In this document: piece after piece, positions 8,536 to 17,820 of the stretch
How the letters are laid out: the number at the start of each line of letters is the position of its first letter
Position numbering within the stretch: position 1 is the first letter of the stretch
From: Vulcaniibacterium tengchongense
GTDB taxonomy: Bacteria > Pseudomonadota > Gammaproteobacteria > Xanthomonadales > Xanthomonadaceae
Assembly (NCBI RefSeq): GCF_003814555.1
Contig: NZ_RKQN01000004.1
Location: 239,843 to 303,842, forward strand
Direction: 5' to 3'
Length of the DNA: 64,000 nucleotides
The notes under the pieces: model-generated
Database searches by the model: none
The model's input: the letters and a program-made list of their open reading frames with translations, nothing else
Told to the model about the DNA's origin: nothing
Position numbers and translations under genes: made by a program

Positions 8536-10119
8536 ATGCGCCTGTCCCAAGCCCTCGCCGCCCTTGCCCTTGCCCTCGCCCTGGCCCTGGCCCTGCCCGC
8601 GGCCGCCGCGGCCGGGGCGCCGCAGTGGAAGCGCGGCATCGAGCACCAGCGCCAGGCCGACCTCGGCGACGGCACCTTCCTCAATCCGGTGCTGGCCGGC
8701 GACCGCCCCGACCCGTCGGTGCTGCGCGACGGCGAGGACTACTACCTGACCCTGTCCTCGTTCGACGCCTACCCCGGCCTGCCGATCTGGCACTCGCGCG
8801 ACCTGGTCAACTGGCAGCCGATCGGCCACGCCATCGCCACCAACGTCGGCGCGATCTGGGCGCCGGACCTGGTCAAGCACCAGGGCCGCTACTACATCTA
8901 CTTCCCGGCGCGCACCGCGCACGGCCGCAGCAACTACGTGGTCTGGGCCGACGACATCCGCGGTCCGTGGAGCGAGCCGATCGACCTGAAGCTGCCCGAC
9001 CACATCGACCCCGGCCACGCGGTCGGCGAGGACGGCAAGCGCTACCTGTTCCTCAGCGCCGGCGACTACGTGCCGCTGTCCGACGACGGCCTGCGCACGG
9101 TCGGCCCGGTCCGGCACGCCTACGACGGCTGGCGCTACCCGGAAAGCTGGGACGTGGAGAGCTACTCGCAGGAAGGGCCGAAGATCACCCGCCGCAACGG
9201 CTGGTACTACATGATCACCGCGGTCGGCGGCACCGCCGGCCCGCCGACCGGGCACATGGTGATCGCCGCGCGCTCGCGCTCGATCCACGGCCCGTGGGAG
9301 AACTCGCCGTACAACCCGATCGTGCGCACCCGCTCGGCCGACGAGTACTGGTGGTCGCGCGGCCACGCGACGCTGGTCGAGGACGTCGCCGGGCAGTGGT
9401 GGATGATCTACCACGGCTACGAGAAGGGCTTCTGGACGCTCGGGCGGCAGGCGCTGCTCGATCCGGTGGAGTGGACCGACGACGGCTGGTTCGTCGCCAG
9501 GGGCGGCGACCTGGGCAAACCGCTGCGGAAGCCGGCGGGCGAATCGATCGGCCGCCACGGCATGGCGCTGTCCGACGCGTTCGACGGCGATCGCCTCGGC
9601 CCGCAGTGGGCGTTCTTCGACCCGGCGCCGGACGAGATGCGGCGCGTGTCCTTCGACGGCCAGGCACTGGTGCTGCGCGGCAAGGGCAGGGCCCCGCGCG
9701 ACAGCTCGCCGCTGACCGCGATCCCGGGCGACCGCGCCTACCAGGCCGAGGTCGAGATGGAGATCGCGCCCGGCGCGGTCGGCGGCGTGGTGCTGTTCTA
9801 CAGCGACCGCCTGTACGTCGGCCTCGGTTCCAACGGCGAATCGTTCGTGATGCACCGCTACGGCGAGGAGCGCCCCGCCGGCGGCCTGGCGCCGGGCAAG
9901 GGCGGCAAGCTGTGGCTGCGGGTCACCAACGATCGCCACGTCGTCACCTTCCACACCAGCCGCGACGGCAGGACCTGGAAGAAGTACGACGTGCAGATGG
10001 AAGTGTCCGGCTACCACCACAACGTCGCCGGCAAGTTCCTGTCGCTGCGCCCGGGGATCTACGCCGCCGGCGACGGCGCGGTCCGCTTCCTCGATTTCCG
10101 CTACCGGGCGCTGCCCTGA
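8536..10119 (+). CDS. Glycoside hydrolase family 43, secreted, with C-terminal beta-sandwich
   Basis: A 527-residue secreted glycosidase. The signal peptide contains a run of alternating Ala-Leu encoded by six-base repeats. The five-bladed propeller domain (about 45-340) has the catalytic-base motif DRPDPS (Asp 59), a candidate pKa-modulating Asp near 158 in HIDPG, and the acid motif YSQEGP (Glu 213). About 350-527 form a second domain with a jelly-roll pattern, typical of GH43 subfamilies with an appended sandwich domain. Such enzymes are arabinanases, arabinofuranosidases or xylosidases. Here it would trim arabinan side chains of pectin or xylogalacturonan; the exact linkage is not readable. 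It starts 71 bases after PL10 with AGGAGAAGAACG upstream, so it can share that operon. Confidence 0.88.
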   Translation: MRLSQALAALALALALALALPAAAAAGAPQWKRGIEHQRQADLGDGTFLNPVLAGDRPDPSVLRDGEDYYLTLSSFDAYPGLPIWHSRDLVNWQPIGHAIATNVGAIWAPDLVKHQGRYYIYFPARTAHGRSNYVVWADDIRGPWSEPIDLKLPDHIDPGHAVGEDGKRYLFLSAGDYVPLSDDGLRTVGPVRHAYDGWRYPESWDVESYSQEGPKITRRNGWYYMITAVGGTAGPPTGHMVIAARSRSIHGPWENSPYNPIVRTRSADEYWWSRGHATLVEDVAGQWWMIYHGYEKGFWTLGRQALLDPVEWTDDGWFVARGGDLGKPLRKPAGESIGRHGMALSDAFDGDRLGPQWAFFDPAPDEMRRVSFDGQALVLRGKGRAPRDSSPLTAIPGDRAYQAEVEMEIAPGAVGGVVLFYSDRLYVGLGSNGESFVMHRYGEERPAGGLAPGKGGKLWLRVTNDRHVVTFHTSRDGRTWKKYDVQMEVSGYHHNVAGKFLSLRPGIYAAGDGAVRFLDFRYRALP

Positions 10120-10158
10120 GCGGCGGCTTAGAATGGCCGGGCCCATTCCCGACCGATC

Positions 10159-11250
10159 ATGACCCCCACGCCGCCGCGCCCCCGCCGTTCCCGCTCCGCC
10201 GCCGCCGCGCCGCCCACCGCGGACGCGCCGGCGTTGCCGGCGGGCAAGGCGACGATCAACGACATCGCGCGGCTGTCCGGCGTATCGAAGAAGACGGTCT
10301 CGCGGGTCATCAACAACTCGCCGCTGGTGCACCCGGAGACGCGCGAGAAGGTGCTGGCCCTGATGAAGCAGCTGGGCTACACGCCGGACCCGCAGGCGCG
10401 CGGCCTGGCGTTCCGGCGCTCGTTCCTGATCGGCCTGGTCTACGACAACCCGACCGCGCAGTACATCGTCAACATGCAGTACGGCGCGCTCGACGCCTTG
10501 CGCGACTCCGGCTACGAGCTGGTCGTGCATCCCTGCGACAGCACCCGCGAGGACTACATCGACGGCGTGCGCCGCTTCGTCCTGCAGCAGAAGCTGCACG
10601 GGGTGATCCTGATCCCGCGCGTGTCCGAGGACGAACAGCTGGCCGCGGCGCTGCGCGAGATCGGCTGCCGCTACGTGCGCGTGGCCTCGATCCCGCTGGA
10701 CGCGGCGCCGAACATGCTGGTCACCCGCGACCGCCTGGCCAGCACCGAGGCGGCGAACTACCTCGAGTCGCTCGGCCACCGCACCATCGGCCTGATCACC
10801 GGCCCGCGCCGCTACCGTTCGGCGATCGAGCGCGGCGAAGGCTTCCTCGCCGGCTTGGCCGCGCGCGGCATCGAGCTCGCGCCGGACTACGTCTACGAGG
10901 GCGGCTACACCTTCGATTCCGGGGTCGCCGGCGCCGAATTCCTGCTGGCCAAGTCGCCGCGCCCGACCGCGATCTTCGCCTGCAACGACGAGATGGCCGC
11001 GGGCGTGTACAAGGCCGCGATGCGGCGCGGGCTGGGCATCCCCGGCGATCTCTCGGTGGTCGGCTACGACGACAGCCCGCTGGCCTCGCAGCTGTGGCCG
11101 GCCCTGACCACGATCCACTCGCCGACCCGCGACGTCGGCCGCGAAGCCGCGCGCATGCTGCTCGACGACCACGCCCCCGCCCTCGAGCAGCCGCGCGACG
11201 TGACCCCGCACCTGGTGGTGCGCGACTCCAGCCAGCGCCCGAAGGGCTAG
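10159..11250 (+). CDS. LacI/GalR-family transcriptional regulator of the pectin locus
   Basis: A 363-residue regulator. After a 29-residue Pro/Ala/Arg-rich extension comes the LacI helix-turn-helix (about 32-53, INDIARLSGVSKKTVSRVINN in spirit) with the hinge helix region PDPQARGLAFRRS, then a periplasmic-binding-protein-like sensor domain ending VGYDDSPLASQLWPALTTI. LacI proteins bind short palindromes with a central CpG; the two TGACACCGGTTNCCT sites flanking this gene are the obvious targets. A likely inducer is KDG or another 2-keto acid, by analogy with uronate regulators. A TAGAAT box at 10129-10134 suggests its own promoter with a very short leader and no clear ribosome site. Function as the local repressor is an inference, but a strong one. 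Confidence 0.88.
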   Translation: MTPTPPRPRRSRSAAAAPPTADAPALPAGKATINDIARLSGVSKKTVSRVINNSPLVHPETREKVLALMKQLGYTPDPQARGLAFRRSFLIGLVYDNPTAQYIVNMQYGALDALRDSGYELVVHPCDSTREDYIDGVRRFVLQQKLHGVILIPRVSEDEQLAAALREIGCRYVRVASIPLDAAPNMLVTRDRLASTEAANYLESLGHRTIGLITGPRRYRSAIERGEGFLAGLAARGIELAPDYVYEGGYTFDSGVAGAEFLLAKSPRPTAIFACNDEMAAGVYKAAMRRGLGIPGDLSVVGYDDSPLASQLWPALTTIHSPTRDVGREAARMLLDDHAPALEQPRDVTPHLVVRDSSQRPKG

Positions 11251-11363
11251 AACGAGGGAAGCTTCCCGGCCCGGAGCGGCAGCCCGGCCCGCCTCCCGCG
11301 CGTTCTCCCGAGCAGCCGCGCGCCATGCGCGACCCCAGCCGCGCGCTAGGCCGGGACGCCTTT

Positions 11364-11394
11364 TTGACACCGGTTACCTCAAGCGGGCTATGAT
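11364..11394 (+). promoter_or_regulatory. Promoter and operator of kduI-kduD
   Basis: A perfect TTGACA at 11364-11369 and TATGAT at 11389-11394 form the promoter, with a long 19-base spacer. The operator word TGACACCGGTTACCT at 11365-11379 covers the -35 box. It matches the site upstream of the hydratase in 14 of 15 positions. Binding there would block RNA polymerase. Confidence 0.7.
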
Positions 11395-11441
11395 GGGCCA
11401 CCCGGCCGGCAGGCCCGGCCCCATGCGTTCCGGAGAGCCCG

Positions 11442-12287
11442 ATGTTCCGCAAGACCTACCACGCCACCCACCCCGACATGATGGCCGGCGCCAGCAACGA
11501 GCAGCTGCGCGAGCGCTACCTGATCTCGGAGCTGTTCGTGCCCGGCCAGGTCGTGCTGAACTACACCCATTACGAGCGCTTCGTGATCGGCGGCGCCGCC
11601 CCCACCGACGCCCCCGTGGCGCTGCCGGTGCAGGCCGAGCCCGCCTCCGCCGCGGGCAAGCCGTTCCTGGAGCGGCGCGAGCTCGGCGTGGTCAACGTCG
11701 GCGACGGCGCCGGCACGGTCACCGTCGACGGCACCGCCTACACCCTGCAGCCCAAGGACGGCCTGTACGTGCCGATGGGCAGCGACCGGGTCGAGTTCGC
11801 CTCCGCCGACGCCGCGCGCCCGGCCAAGTTCTACCTCGCCTCGACCCCGGCGCACGCGCGCCACGAGGCCAGGCACATCTCGATCGCCGACGCGGTGCCG
11901 CTGGAGCGCGGCGCGCTGGAGACCAGCAACGAGCGCACGATCTACCAGTACATCGTCCCGGCGACGGTGAAGTCCTGCCAGCTGCTGCTCGGCCTGACCA
12001 TCCTCAAGCCCGGCAGCGTCTGGAACACGATGCCGCCGCACCTGCACGACCGCCGATCCGAGGTCTACTTCTACTTCGGCCTGGGCGACCAACGGGTCAT
12101 GCACTTCATGGGCGAGCCGGCCGGGATGCGCCACATCGTCGTCGCCAACGACGAGGCGGTGGTGTCGCCGCCGTGGTCGATCCACATGGGGTCTGGCACC
12201 AGGAACTACTGCTTCATCTGGGCGATGGGCGGGGAGAACCTCGACTACACCGACATGAACCAGCTGGACATCTGCCAGCTGAAGTAA
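11442..12287 (+). CDS. kduI: 5-dehydro-4-deoxy-D-glucuronate isomerase
   Basis: A 281-residue cytoplasmic isomerase that converts 5-keto-4-deoxyuronate from unsaturated uronic acids to 2,5-diketo-3-deoxygluconate. The cupin metal site is complete: His 200, His 202 and Glu 207 in [10 protein letters not shown], and His 248 in WSIHMG, matching the zinc ligands known for KduI. The length equals the usual 278-282. [11 protein letters not shown] at the N-terminus and [11 protein letters not shown] at the C-terminus are near-invariant in the family. The start has CCGGAGAG eight bases upstream. It has its own regulated promoter at 11364 and is followed by kduD after a repeat-containing gap of 112 bases. 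Confidence 0.96.
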   Translation: MFRKTYHATHPDMMAGASNEQLRERYLISELFVPGQVVLNYTHYERFVIGGAAPTDAPVALPVQAEPASAAGKPFLERRELGVVNVGDGAGTVTVDGTAYTLQPKDGLYVPMGSDRVEFASADAARPAKFYLASTPAHARHEARHISIADAVPLERGALETSNERTIYQYIVPATVKSCQLLLGLTILKPGSVWNTMPPHLHDRRSEVYFYFGLGDQRVMHFMGEPAGMRHIVVANDEAVVSPPWSIHMGSGTRNYCFIWAMGGENLDYTDMNQLDICQLK

Positions 12288-12302
12288 GCCTCCGCGCGCG
12301 TC

Positions 12303-12368
12303 GTTCCCGCGGCTGCGGGAACCGGCGTCTCCGGGGAACCACACCATCGGATTCCCGCCTTTGCGGGA
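12303..12368. repeat. REP-like hairpin pair between kduI and kduD
   Basis: GTTCCCGC at 12303-12310 pairs with GCGGGAAC at 12315-12322. TCCCGC at 12353-12358 pairs with GCGGGA at 12363-12368 around a CTTT loop. Such TTCCCGC-loop-GCGGGAA units are scattered in Xanthomonadaceae genomes. They lie inside the presumed kduI-kduD transcript and may affect its stability. Confidence 0.65.
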
Positions 12369-12399
12369 CGACTCCACCCAAGCGATCAGGGGAATGCTC

Positions 12400-13155
12400 A
12401 TGGCCAATCCGTTCAGTCTCGAAGGCAAGGTCGCGCTGGTCACCGGCGCCAACACCGGCCTGGGCCAAGGCATCGCGCTGGCGCTGGCCGAAGCCGGCGC
12501 GGACATCGCCGCCGCCGGCATCCAGCCGCCGACCGAGACCGAGCGGAAGGTGCGCGCGCTCGGCCGCCGCTTCGTCGCGATCGAGGCCAACCTGATCGGC
12601 ATCGAGCCGATCCCGCGCGTGATCGAGGAGACCCTGGGCGGGCTCGGCCGCCTCGACATCCTGGTCAACAACGCCGGTCTGATCCGCCGCACCGACGCGG
12701 TGGACTTCAGCGAGAAGGACTGGGACGAGGTGATGAACGTGAACCTCAAGTCCGCGTTCTTCATGTGCCAGGCCGCCGGCCGCCACTTCATCGCCCAGGG
12801 CGGCGGCAAGATCATCAACATCGCCTCGATGCTGTCGTTCCAGGGCGGCATCCGCGTGCCGTCCTACACCGCCAGCAAGAGCGGCATCGCCGGCATCACC
12901 CGCCTGCTGGCCAACGAGTGGGCGAGCCGGAACATCAACGTCAACGCGATCGCGCCGGGCTACATGGCCACCGACAACACCGCGCAGCTGCGCGCCGACG
13001 AGAAGCGCAGCGCCGAGATCCTCGGCCGCATCCCGGCCGGGCGTTGGGGCGAGCCGGGCGACCTCGGCGGCGCGGCGGTGTTCCTCGCCTCGCGCGCCTC
13101 GGACTACGTCAACGGCGCGATCATCCCGGTGGACGGCGGCTGGCTGGCGCGCTGA
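12400..13155 (+). CDS. kduD: 2-dehydro-3-deoxy-D-gluconate 5-dehydrogenase
   Basis: A 251-residue short-chain dehydrogenase/reductase that reduces 2,5-diketo-3-deoxygluconate to KDG with NAD(P)H, following KduI. The cofactor motif TGANTGLGQG is at 15-24, NNAG at 90-93, and the catalytic Ser 143, Tyr 156 and Lys 160 are present. The C-terminus SDYVNGAIIPVDGGWLAR is characteristic of KduD rather than generic SDRs. The ATG at 12400 gives the usual length and leaves CAGGGGA at a good spacing; an ATG two codons upstream is too close to that site. Expressed with kduI from the operator-controlled promoter. Confidence 0.95.
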   Translation: MANPFSLEGKVALVTGANTGLGQGIALALAEAGADIAAAGIQPPTETERKVRALGRRFVAIEANLIGIEPIPRVIEETLGGLGRLDILVNNAGLIRRTDAVDFSEKDWDEVMNVNLKSAFFMCQAAGRHFIAQGGGKIINIASMLSFQGGIRVPSYTASKSGIAGITRLLANEWASRNINVNAIAPGYMATDNTAQLRADEKRSAEILGRIPAGRWGEPGDLGGAAVFLASRASDYVNGAIIPVDGGWLAR

Positions 13156-13334
13156 GGCCCGCGGCGGCCGTGCCGGACGCGACACGGATCGCGAGGATGG
13201 ACACGGACTGGAATCGCCGCTTGCGACCGCCCCCTCCGGCGATGCGCCGGACGAAGCCCCGGCGCGTACCGTTCGCCCCGCTGCGTGCGCGCGAATCCGC
13301 GGCCGATCCCGCCTCTTCGACACAGGACAAGGCC

Positions 13335-13775
13335 ATGGCACTCCGCATCGCTGTTCTCGCCGCGCTCGCCGCCGCCGTCGCGGCCGGCCACGCGCAAGCC
13401 GAAACGCGCCGCGACTCCTACGTGCAGCAGGCGCGCGACGTCGCCGTGCGCCAGCCCGGCCCGCACGACGGCGCCGGCACCACCACCGCCTACCCGTTCT
13501 TCGAGGACGCCGAAGGCTTCGACATCGTGTTCCGCCAGCGCGCGATGCATCCGGGCTCGAGCATCGGCGAGCACCGCAACGACAAGGACGAGATCTACTA
13601 CGTCCTCTCCGGCCGCGGCGAACTGCTGCTCGACGGCCGGCGCCGCGAGGTCGGCCCCGGCGACGCGATCCTGACCCGCAACGGCAGCACCCACGCGCTC
13701 AGGCAGCTCGGCGACGAGGACCTGGTGATCATCGTCGTCTACCCGAAGAAGAAGCCCGTTTCGCCGTCGCGCTGA
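13335..13775 (+). CDS. Exported cupin-domain protein of the pectin locus
   Basis: A 146-residue single-domain cupin with a signal peptide (cleavage after AQA, about residue 22). The cupin motifs are partly conserved: His 80 and Glu 86 in EHRNDKDE, followed by YYVLSGRGELLLDG, then His 120 in NGSTH. The second His of motif 1 is replaced by Asn, leaving three clear metal ligands. It lies 179 bases after kduD on the same strand. Cupins in pectin clusters include KdgF, which linearises unsaturated uronates, but KdgF is normally cytoplasmic and has a different ligand set. A periplasmic sugar-lyase or isomerase-like function is possible; the substrate is unknown. The start was chosen at the ATG that opens the signal peptide; ACAAGG lies upstream. 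Confidence 0.8.
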   Translation: MALRIAVLAALAAAVAAGHAQAETRRDSYVQQARDVAVRQPGPHDGAGTTTAYPFFEDAEGFDIVFRQRAMHPGSSIGEHRNDKDEIYYVLSGRGELLLDGRRREVGPGDAILTRNGSTHALRQLGDEDLVIIVVYPKKKPVSPSR

Positions 13776-13806
13776 CGCCCCCCTCTCCCGCGTCGCACGA
13801 CGGCCC

Positions 13807-13837
13807 GGGCCGGTGCCCGCACCGGCCCGTTTCTTTT
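13807..13837 (+). terminator. Rho-independent terminator after the cupin gene
   Basis: GGGCCGGTGC at 13807-13816 and GCACCGGCCC at 13819-13828 form a perfect stem, followed by GTTTCTTTT. It ends the kdu transcript before the convergent TonB receptor gene. Confidence 0.85.
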
Positions 13838-13845
13838 CGCCTGCG

Positions 13846-13869
13846 GCCCCTCCCGCGCGAGGGAGGGGC
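13846..13869 (-). terminator. Hairpin after the TonB receptor gene (weak terminator)
   Basis: GCCCCTCCC at 13846-13854 pairs with GGGAGGGGC at 13861-13869, just downstream of the receptor stop. On the minus strand no U-tract follows, so it may protect the 3' end rather than terminate. Confidence 0.4.
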
Positions 13870-13877
13870 CCGGCGGC

Positions 13878-16820
13878 TCAGAAGCGCAGGTCCGCGCGCA
13901 GGTAGAAGAAACGCCCGCCGGGGATGTCGTAGGTCGAGGCGTCGTAGCCGTTGAGCGAGCACGACAGGCAGATCGGCGGATCCTCGTCGAACAGGTTGTT
14001 GACGCCGCCGGTCAGCTGCAGGCCCTTGAGCAGGTCGAAGCGGTAGCCCAGCTGCACGTCGTGGTAGGTGGTGGCGTCGAGCTTGTTGGTGCCCTCGCTC
14101 GGATCGCTGCACACCGGGAACGCCACCGCGTCGCCGCACTCCTCCTCGAGCTCGGAGATGTGGCGCACGGTCCACGACGCGCTCCAGTGGTTGTAGCGCC
14201 AGTCCAGGGTCGCGTTCGAGGTCCAGTCCGGGATCGCGCTGTCGGTGACCTCCACGCCGACCCGGCGCGGCTGCACCTGCCCGGCCGCGCCGATCGCCTC
14301 GTAGCGGGTGACGAAGGTGTTCTGCCAGCTCAGCTTGAACTGGCCGAACGAGGTCTCCGGCAGGGTCCAGAAGACGTCCGCGTCCCAGCCGTCGGTCTTG
14401 ATCGAGCCCAGGTTGGTCAGGCGGTTGTTGAAACCGTTGATGCTGCCGACCGAGGAGCGGGTGATGCCGTCGCAGTAGCGCGGGTCCAGCGTCGCCACGC
14501 ACAGGTCGAGCTGGGTCTGCGCGTCGATCGCCTGCACCGCGCCCTCGATCGAGTGGCGGTAGAAGGTCAGCTCCAAGTCGAGCCGGTCGGACCAGGACAC
14601 GCCGCTGGCGAAGCTCGGGCTGAACACCAGGCCGGCGGTGAAGCTGCGCGCGGTCTCCGGATCGAGCTCGGGGTTGCCGCCGGTGGTCACCGAGATCTGC
14701 GAATTGGACTGGGCCGCGCCCGGCGGCACGCCGAGCGCGGCGCAGTTGGCCGCGTTGCCGGTCGGCGCCGAGCCGTCGACGCCGATCAGGCAGGGGTCGT
14801 CCAGCTGCAGGTCGGCGCGGCTGGCCGAGCCGTACAGCTCGCCGATCGACGGCGCGCGGAAGCCTTCGGCGTAGGTCGCGCGCAGCAGCAGCTCGTCGGC
14901 GACCTGCCAGCGCAGGCCGTACTTCGGCGTGAACTGGCCGCCGAAGCTGGAGTAGTCGGAGTAGCGGCCGGCCAGGCTCAGGTCCAGGCTCTTGCCGAAC
15001 GGGCTGTCGCGGAACAGCGGCACGTTGAGCTCGAGGTAGACCTCGTTGACGTCGTACTCGCCCGAGGTCGGCAGCGAGGGCACGCCGTTGTAGTGGTTCT
15101 CGACCGTGCCGTCGGGCATGGTCACGTAGTTGAGCGGGTCGGGCGTGTACGAGCCCTCGTACTTGCGGTACTCGTAGCCGGCCGCCATCGACAGCGGCCC
15201 GGCCCACATCTCGAACAGGTCGCCGGAGATGTTGGCGGTGAACTGGCTCAGCTTCTGCTCGCTGCGGTCGCGCACCACCGGCTGGATCCAGGCCAGCATC
15301 TCCGGGGTGATCGTGCCCGGGCCGCCGAAGATGTTCAGCGGCACGCAGCCCGGCGTGGCCGCGCACACCGCCGGGTCGCCCAGCGCCATGGCGACGTTGA
15401 AGATGTTGTAGCTGCCGTAGTTGGTCTGCTCGGCCTCGTTCTTGCTCCAGGCCGCGTTGACGTCCCAGAACCAGCTGCGCTCGCCGAGCTCGAAGCTGCC
15501 GTCCAGGCCGGTGGCGAAGTACTGGGTGTCGACCTCCTGCTCGAACACGCGCGGGCCGCCCTCGACCGGGCGGCGGCCGATCAGCACCAGGTTCGCGCCC
15601 GGGCCGCTGGAGACCAGATCGATGCCGAACGGGTTGTACGGGTTGAGCGCGGAGATGGTGATGTCGTCGGCGTACGGGTTGCCGGTGCCGGCGTCGGGGC
15701 CGAAGAACAGCGGCTCCGGCGCGGCCTGGTTGGTCGACTCGCGGCGGTTGTACAGCGCCTTGGCGTACCAGTGGACGTCGTCGGTGAAGTAGTAGCGGAT
15801 CTGGCCGAACACGCCGCTGCGCTTGGACGGCGTCAGCACCATGTTGTACTCGGCGAAGTTGAAGCGGTTGGGCGTGTCGAAGCCGATGAAGTCGTTCGGG
15901 TAGCCGACGCCGTTCGGGAAGCTGCTGCCGTTGGGCGTGGTGATGTCGCAGAACGGCACCGCCGGGGTGGCGGGGTCGTCGTCGACGTCGGTCAGCGGGC
16001 AGGCGCTGCTGGGCGCGTTCGGGAAGAACACGAAACGGCCGTTCGGCGTGGCCGAGCTGCCGAAGGTCAGGCCGGTGCCCGGGATCGGTTCGCGCGCCTG
16101 CGCGCGGTCGCGCGAGTACACCGGTTCCTGGTCGACGTGGCTGGCGCCGAGGAACAGGTTCATCTTGTCGGTGTTGGTGCCCCAGGCCAGGTCGACGCCG
16201 CTCAGCTCGCCGTCGCCCTTGTCGTACTGGCCGTAGTTCAGCGTGATCTGCCCGCCTTCGTAGTTGCGGCGGGTGATGATGTTGACCACGCCGGCGATCG
16301 CGTCAGAGCCGTACAGCGAGGACGCGCCGTCCTCGAGCACCTCGATGCGCTCGACCAGCGCCAGCGGAATGGTGTTGAGGTCGGTGGCCGCGCCCACGCC
16401 CGAGGCCGAGGACTCGTTGACCCAGCGCATGCCGTCGACCAGCACCAGCACCCGCTTCGGGCCGAGGTGGCGCAGGTCGACCTGCGCGGAACCGGCGCCG
16501 ACGCCGTCGCCGTTGGGCGAGAAGCCGAAGTTGCCGGAGGAGTTGAACTTGGTGTTGAGCGCCGAGCCGGAGCCGGTCAGTTCCTGGACGATGTCGCCGA
16601 TCGAGGTCAGGCCGGTGCGCTCGATGTCCTCGCGGGTGAGGGTCTGGACCGGGGTCTGGCTCTCGATCTCGGCCTTGCGGATGCGGGTGCCGGTGACCTC
16701 GACGGCATCGAGCGTGGTCGGATCGTCGGAGGGGGGCGCCTCCTGGGCCGCGGCCAGGCCCGGCAGGGCCAGCCACAGCGCGCATTGGACGGCCAGGGTC
16801 TTGCGACGCAGGGATCTCAT
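13878..16820 (-). CDS. TonB-dependent outer-membrane receptor (likely pectic oligosaccharide importer)
   Basis: A 980-residue outer-membrane receptor. The signal peptide is about 1-25 (ending AAAQ), then a TonB-box-like [13 protein letters not shown]. The plug domain (about 45-190) has [15 protein letters not shown] and [21 protein letters not shown], followed by a 22-strand-type barrel that ends in Phe (YLRADLRF). TonB receptors take up large ligands using ExbBD-TonB energy. Its place at the end of the pectin island, convergent with the kdu genes, suggests import of oligogalacturonides. No operator copy was found upstream, so it may have another regulator. The ATG at 16820 has GGAGAGAGAG upstream; a longer in-frame start at 16925 lacks a signal peptide. 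The ligand is inferred. Confidence 0.9.
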   Translation of the reverse strand: MRSLRRKTLAVQCALWLALPGLAAAQEAPPSDDPTTLDAVEVTGTRIRKAEIESQTPVQTLTREDIERTGLTSIGDIVQELTGSGSALNTKFNSSGNFGFSPNGDGVGAGSAQVDLRHLGPKRVLVLVDGMRWVNESSASGVGAATDLNTIPLALVERIEVLEDGASSLYGSDAIAGVVNIITRRNYEGGQITLNYGQYDKGDGELSGVDLAWGTNTDKMNLFLGASHVDQEPVYSRDRAQAREPIPGTGLTFGSSATPNGRFVFFPNAPSSACPLTDVDDDPATPAVPFCDITTPNGSSFPNGVGYPNDFIGFDTPNRFNFAEYNMVLTPSKRSGVFGQIRYYFTDDVHWYAKALYNRRESTNQAAPEPLFFGPDAGTGNPYADDITISALNPYNPFGIDLVSSGPGANLVLIGRRPVEGGPRVFEQEVDTQYFATGLDGSFELGERSWFWDVNAAWSKNEAEQTNYGSYNIFNVAMALGDPAVCAATPGCVPLNIFGGPGTITPEMLAWIQPVVRDRSEQKLSQFTANISGDLFEMWAGPLSMAAGYEYRKYEGSYTPDPLNYVTMPDGTVENHYNGVPSLPTSGEYDVNEVYLELNVPLFRDSPFGKSLDLSLAGRYSDYSSFGGQFTPKYGLRWQVADELLLRATYAEGFRAPSIGELYGSASRADLQLDDPCLIGVDGSAPTGNAANCAALGVPPGAAQSNSQISVTTGGNPELDPETARSFTAGLVFSPSFASGVSWSDRLDLELTFYRHSIEGAVQAIDAQTQLDLCVATLDPRYCDGITRSSVGSINGFNNRLTNLGSIKTDGWDADVFWTLPETSFGQFKLSWQNTFVTRYEAIGAAGQVQPRRVGVEVTDSAIPDWTSNATLDWRYNHWSASWTVRHISELEEECGDAVAFPVCSDPSEGTNKLDATTYHDVQLGYRFDLLKGLQLTGGVNNLFDEDPPICLSCSLNGYDASTYDIPGGRFFYLRADLRF

Positions 16821-17019
16821 CGTTCTCTCTCTCCGTGGCGATGAATGGGACAGGCGAACTCGCGCGCCGCGTCCCCCCTCCGGGCGGCGTCGTATGGTTG
16901 TAAACAATCCGTTCAGCCGCCACAAGCGGCAAAGTGTGAGCGTCGTCCGGGTAGGACGCAGGCCAGGCCGAGACAGCGCGCGACCGGTCGCAAATTCGAG
17001 CCGGGCGGCTCCGGTCGCG

Positions 17020-17820
17020 CTAGCCGCCGAGCAGCAGGCTGGCGCCGACGGTGACCAGGAACGCGGCGAACACGCGCTTGAGGGTATCGCCGTGCAGGCA
17101 GTGCGCCAGGCGGGTGCCGTAGGGCGCGGCCAGCACCGAGGCCAAGGCCACGCCGACCGCCGCCGGCAGGTAGACGTAGCCGATCGCGTGCTGCGGCAGC
17201 GCGCCGGCCGGCGCGTGCAGGGCGTAGCCGACCGCGCTGGACAGGCCGATCGCCACGCCGCAGGCCGACGAGGTGCCGACCGCGCGCACCGGCGCCACGC
17301 CGCGCCAGACCAGCAGCGGCACGGTCATGCTGCCGCCGCCGATGCCGACCACCGCGGAGACCGCGCCGATGCCGACCCCCGCCGCCGCGTACGGCAGCCC
17401 GCGCGGCGCCGGCGCCGCCGCATCGCCGCCGCCGCGCGACCGGCCGAACATCAGCTGCGCCGCGGCGAGGAAGCAGTAGCCGGCGACGATCCAGCGCAGC
17501 ACCTCGTCGTCGATCCGAACCGCCACGCCGCTGCCCAGCCAGCCGCCGACCAGCAGCCCCGGCACCATCCACGCGACCGTCGGCCACAGCACGCTGCCGC
17601 GCCGCGCGTGCGCGCGCGCCGAGGCGGCCGCGGTCAGCACGATGCTCGCCAGCGAACTGGCCAGCGCCGCATGCATCGCCGCCTCCTGCGGGATGCCGAG
17701 CAGCGGCAGCAGCCACGCCAGCGCCGCGACCAGCACCAGCCCGCCGCCGACCCCGAGCAACCCGGCGAGAATGCCGGCGACGGCGCCGAGCGCCAGGAAC
17801 ATCAGCCATGCGGTGATCAC
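17020..17820 (-). CDS. TauE/SafE-family anion permease
   Basis: A 266-residue inner-membrane protein with about eight hydrophobic segments. Two family half-repeats are visible: [13 protein letters not shown] near residue 15 and [19 protein letters not shown] near 155. Members export sulfite, sulfoacetate or similar anions, or import them; the substrate cannot be read here. GTG at 17820 was chosen because GCGAGG lies about eight bases upstream; an internal ATG six codons later would cut into the first helix. No neighbour suggests sulfur metabolism. Confidence 0.85.
   Translation of the reverse strand: MITAWLMFLALGAVAGILAGLLGVGGGLVLVAALAWLLPLLGIPQEAAMHAALASSLASIVLTAAASARAHARRGSVLWPTVAWMVPGLLVGGWLGSGVAVRIDDEVLRWIVAGYCFLAAAQLMFGRSRGGGDAAAPAPRGLPYAAAGVGIGAVSAVVGIGGGSMTVPLLVWRGVAPVRAVGTSSACGVAIGLSSAVGYALHAPAGALPQHAIGYVYLPAAVGVALASVLAAPYGTRLAHCLHGDTLKRVFAAFLVTVGASLLLGG

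Noticed and set aside
8187..11393. A 1068-codon open frame across GH43, the LacI gene and beyond
   Set aside because: Its translation is Arg/Ala/Pro/Gly-rich with no domain, and it runs in another frame over two genes with clear motifs. Long empty frames are common at this GC content.
12361..12399. Upstream TTG and ATG starts for kduD
   Set aside because: The TTG lies inside a REP-like hairpin, and the ATG at 12394 directly abuts the AGGGGA ribosome site. ATG 12400 has correct spacing and gives the family length.
16116..16129. TACACCGGTTCCT, similar to the pectin operator
   Set aside because: It lies inside the TonB receptor coding sequence, lacks one base of spacing and is explained by Tyr-Thr-Gly-type codons on that strand.
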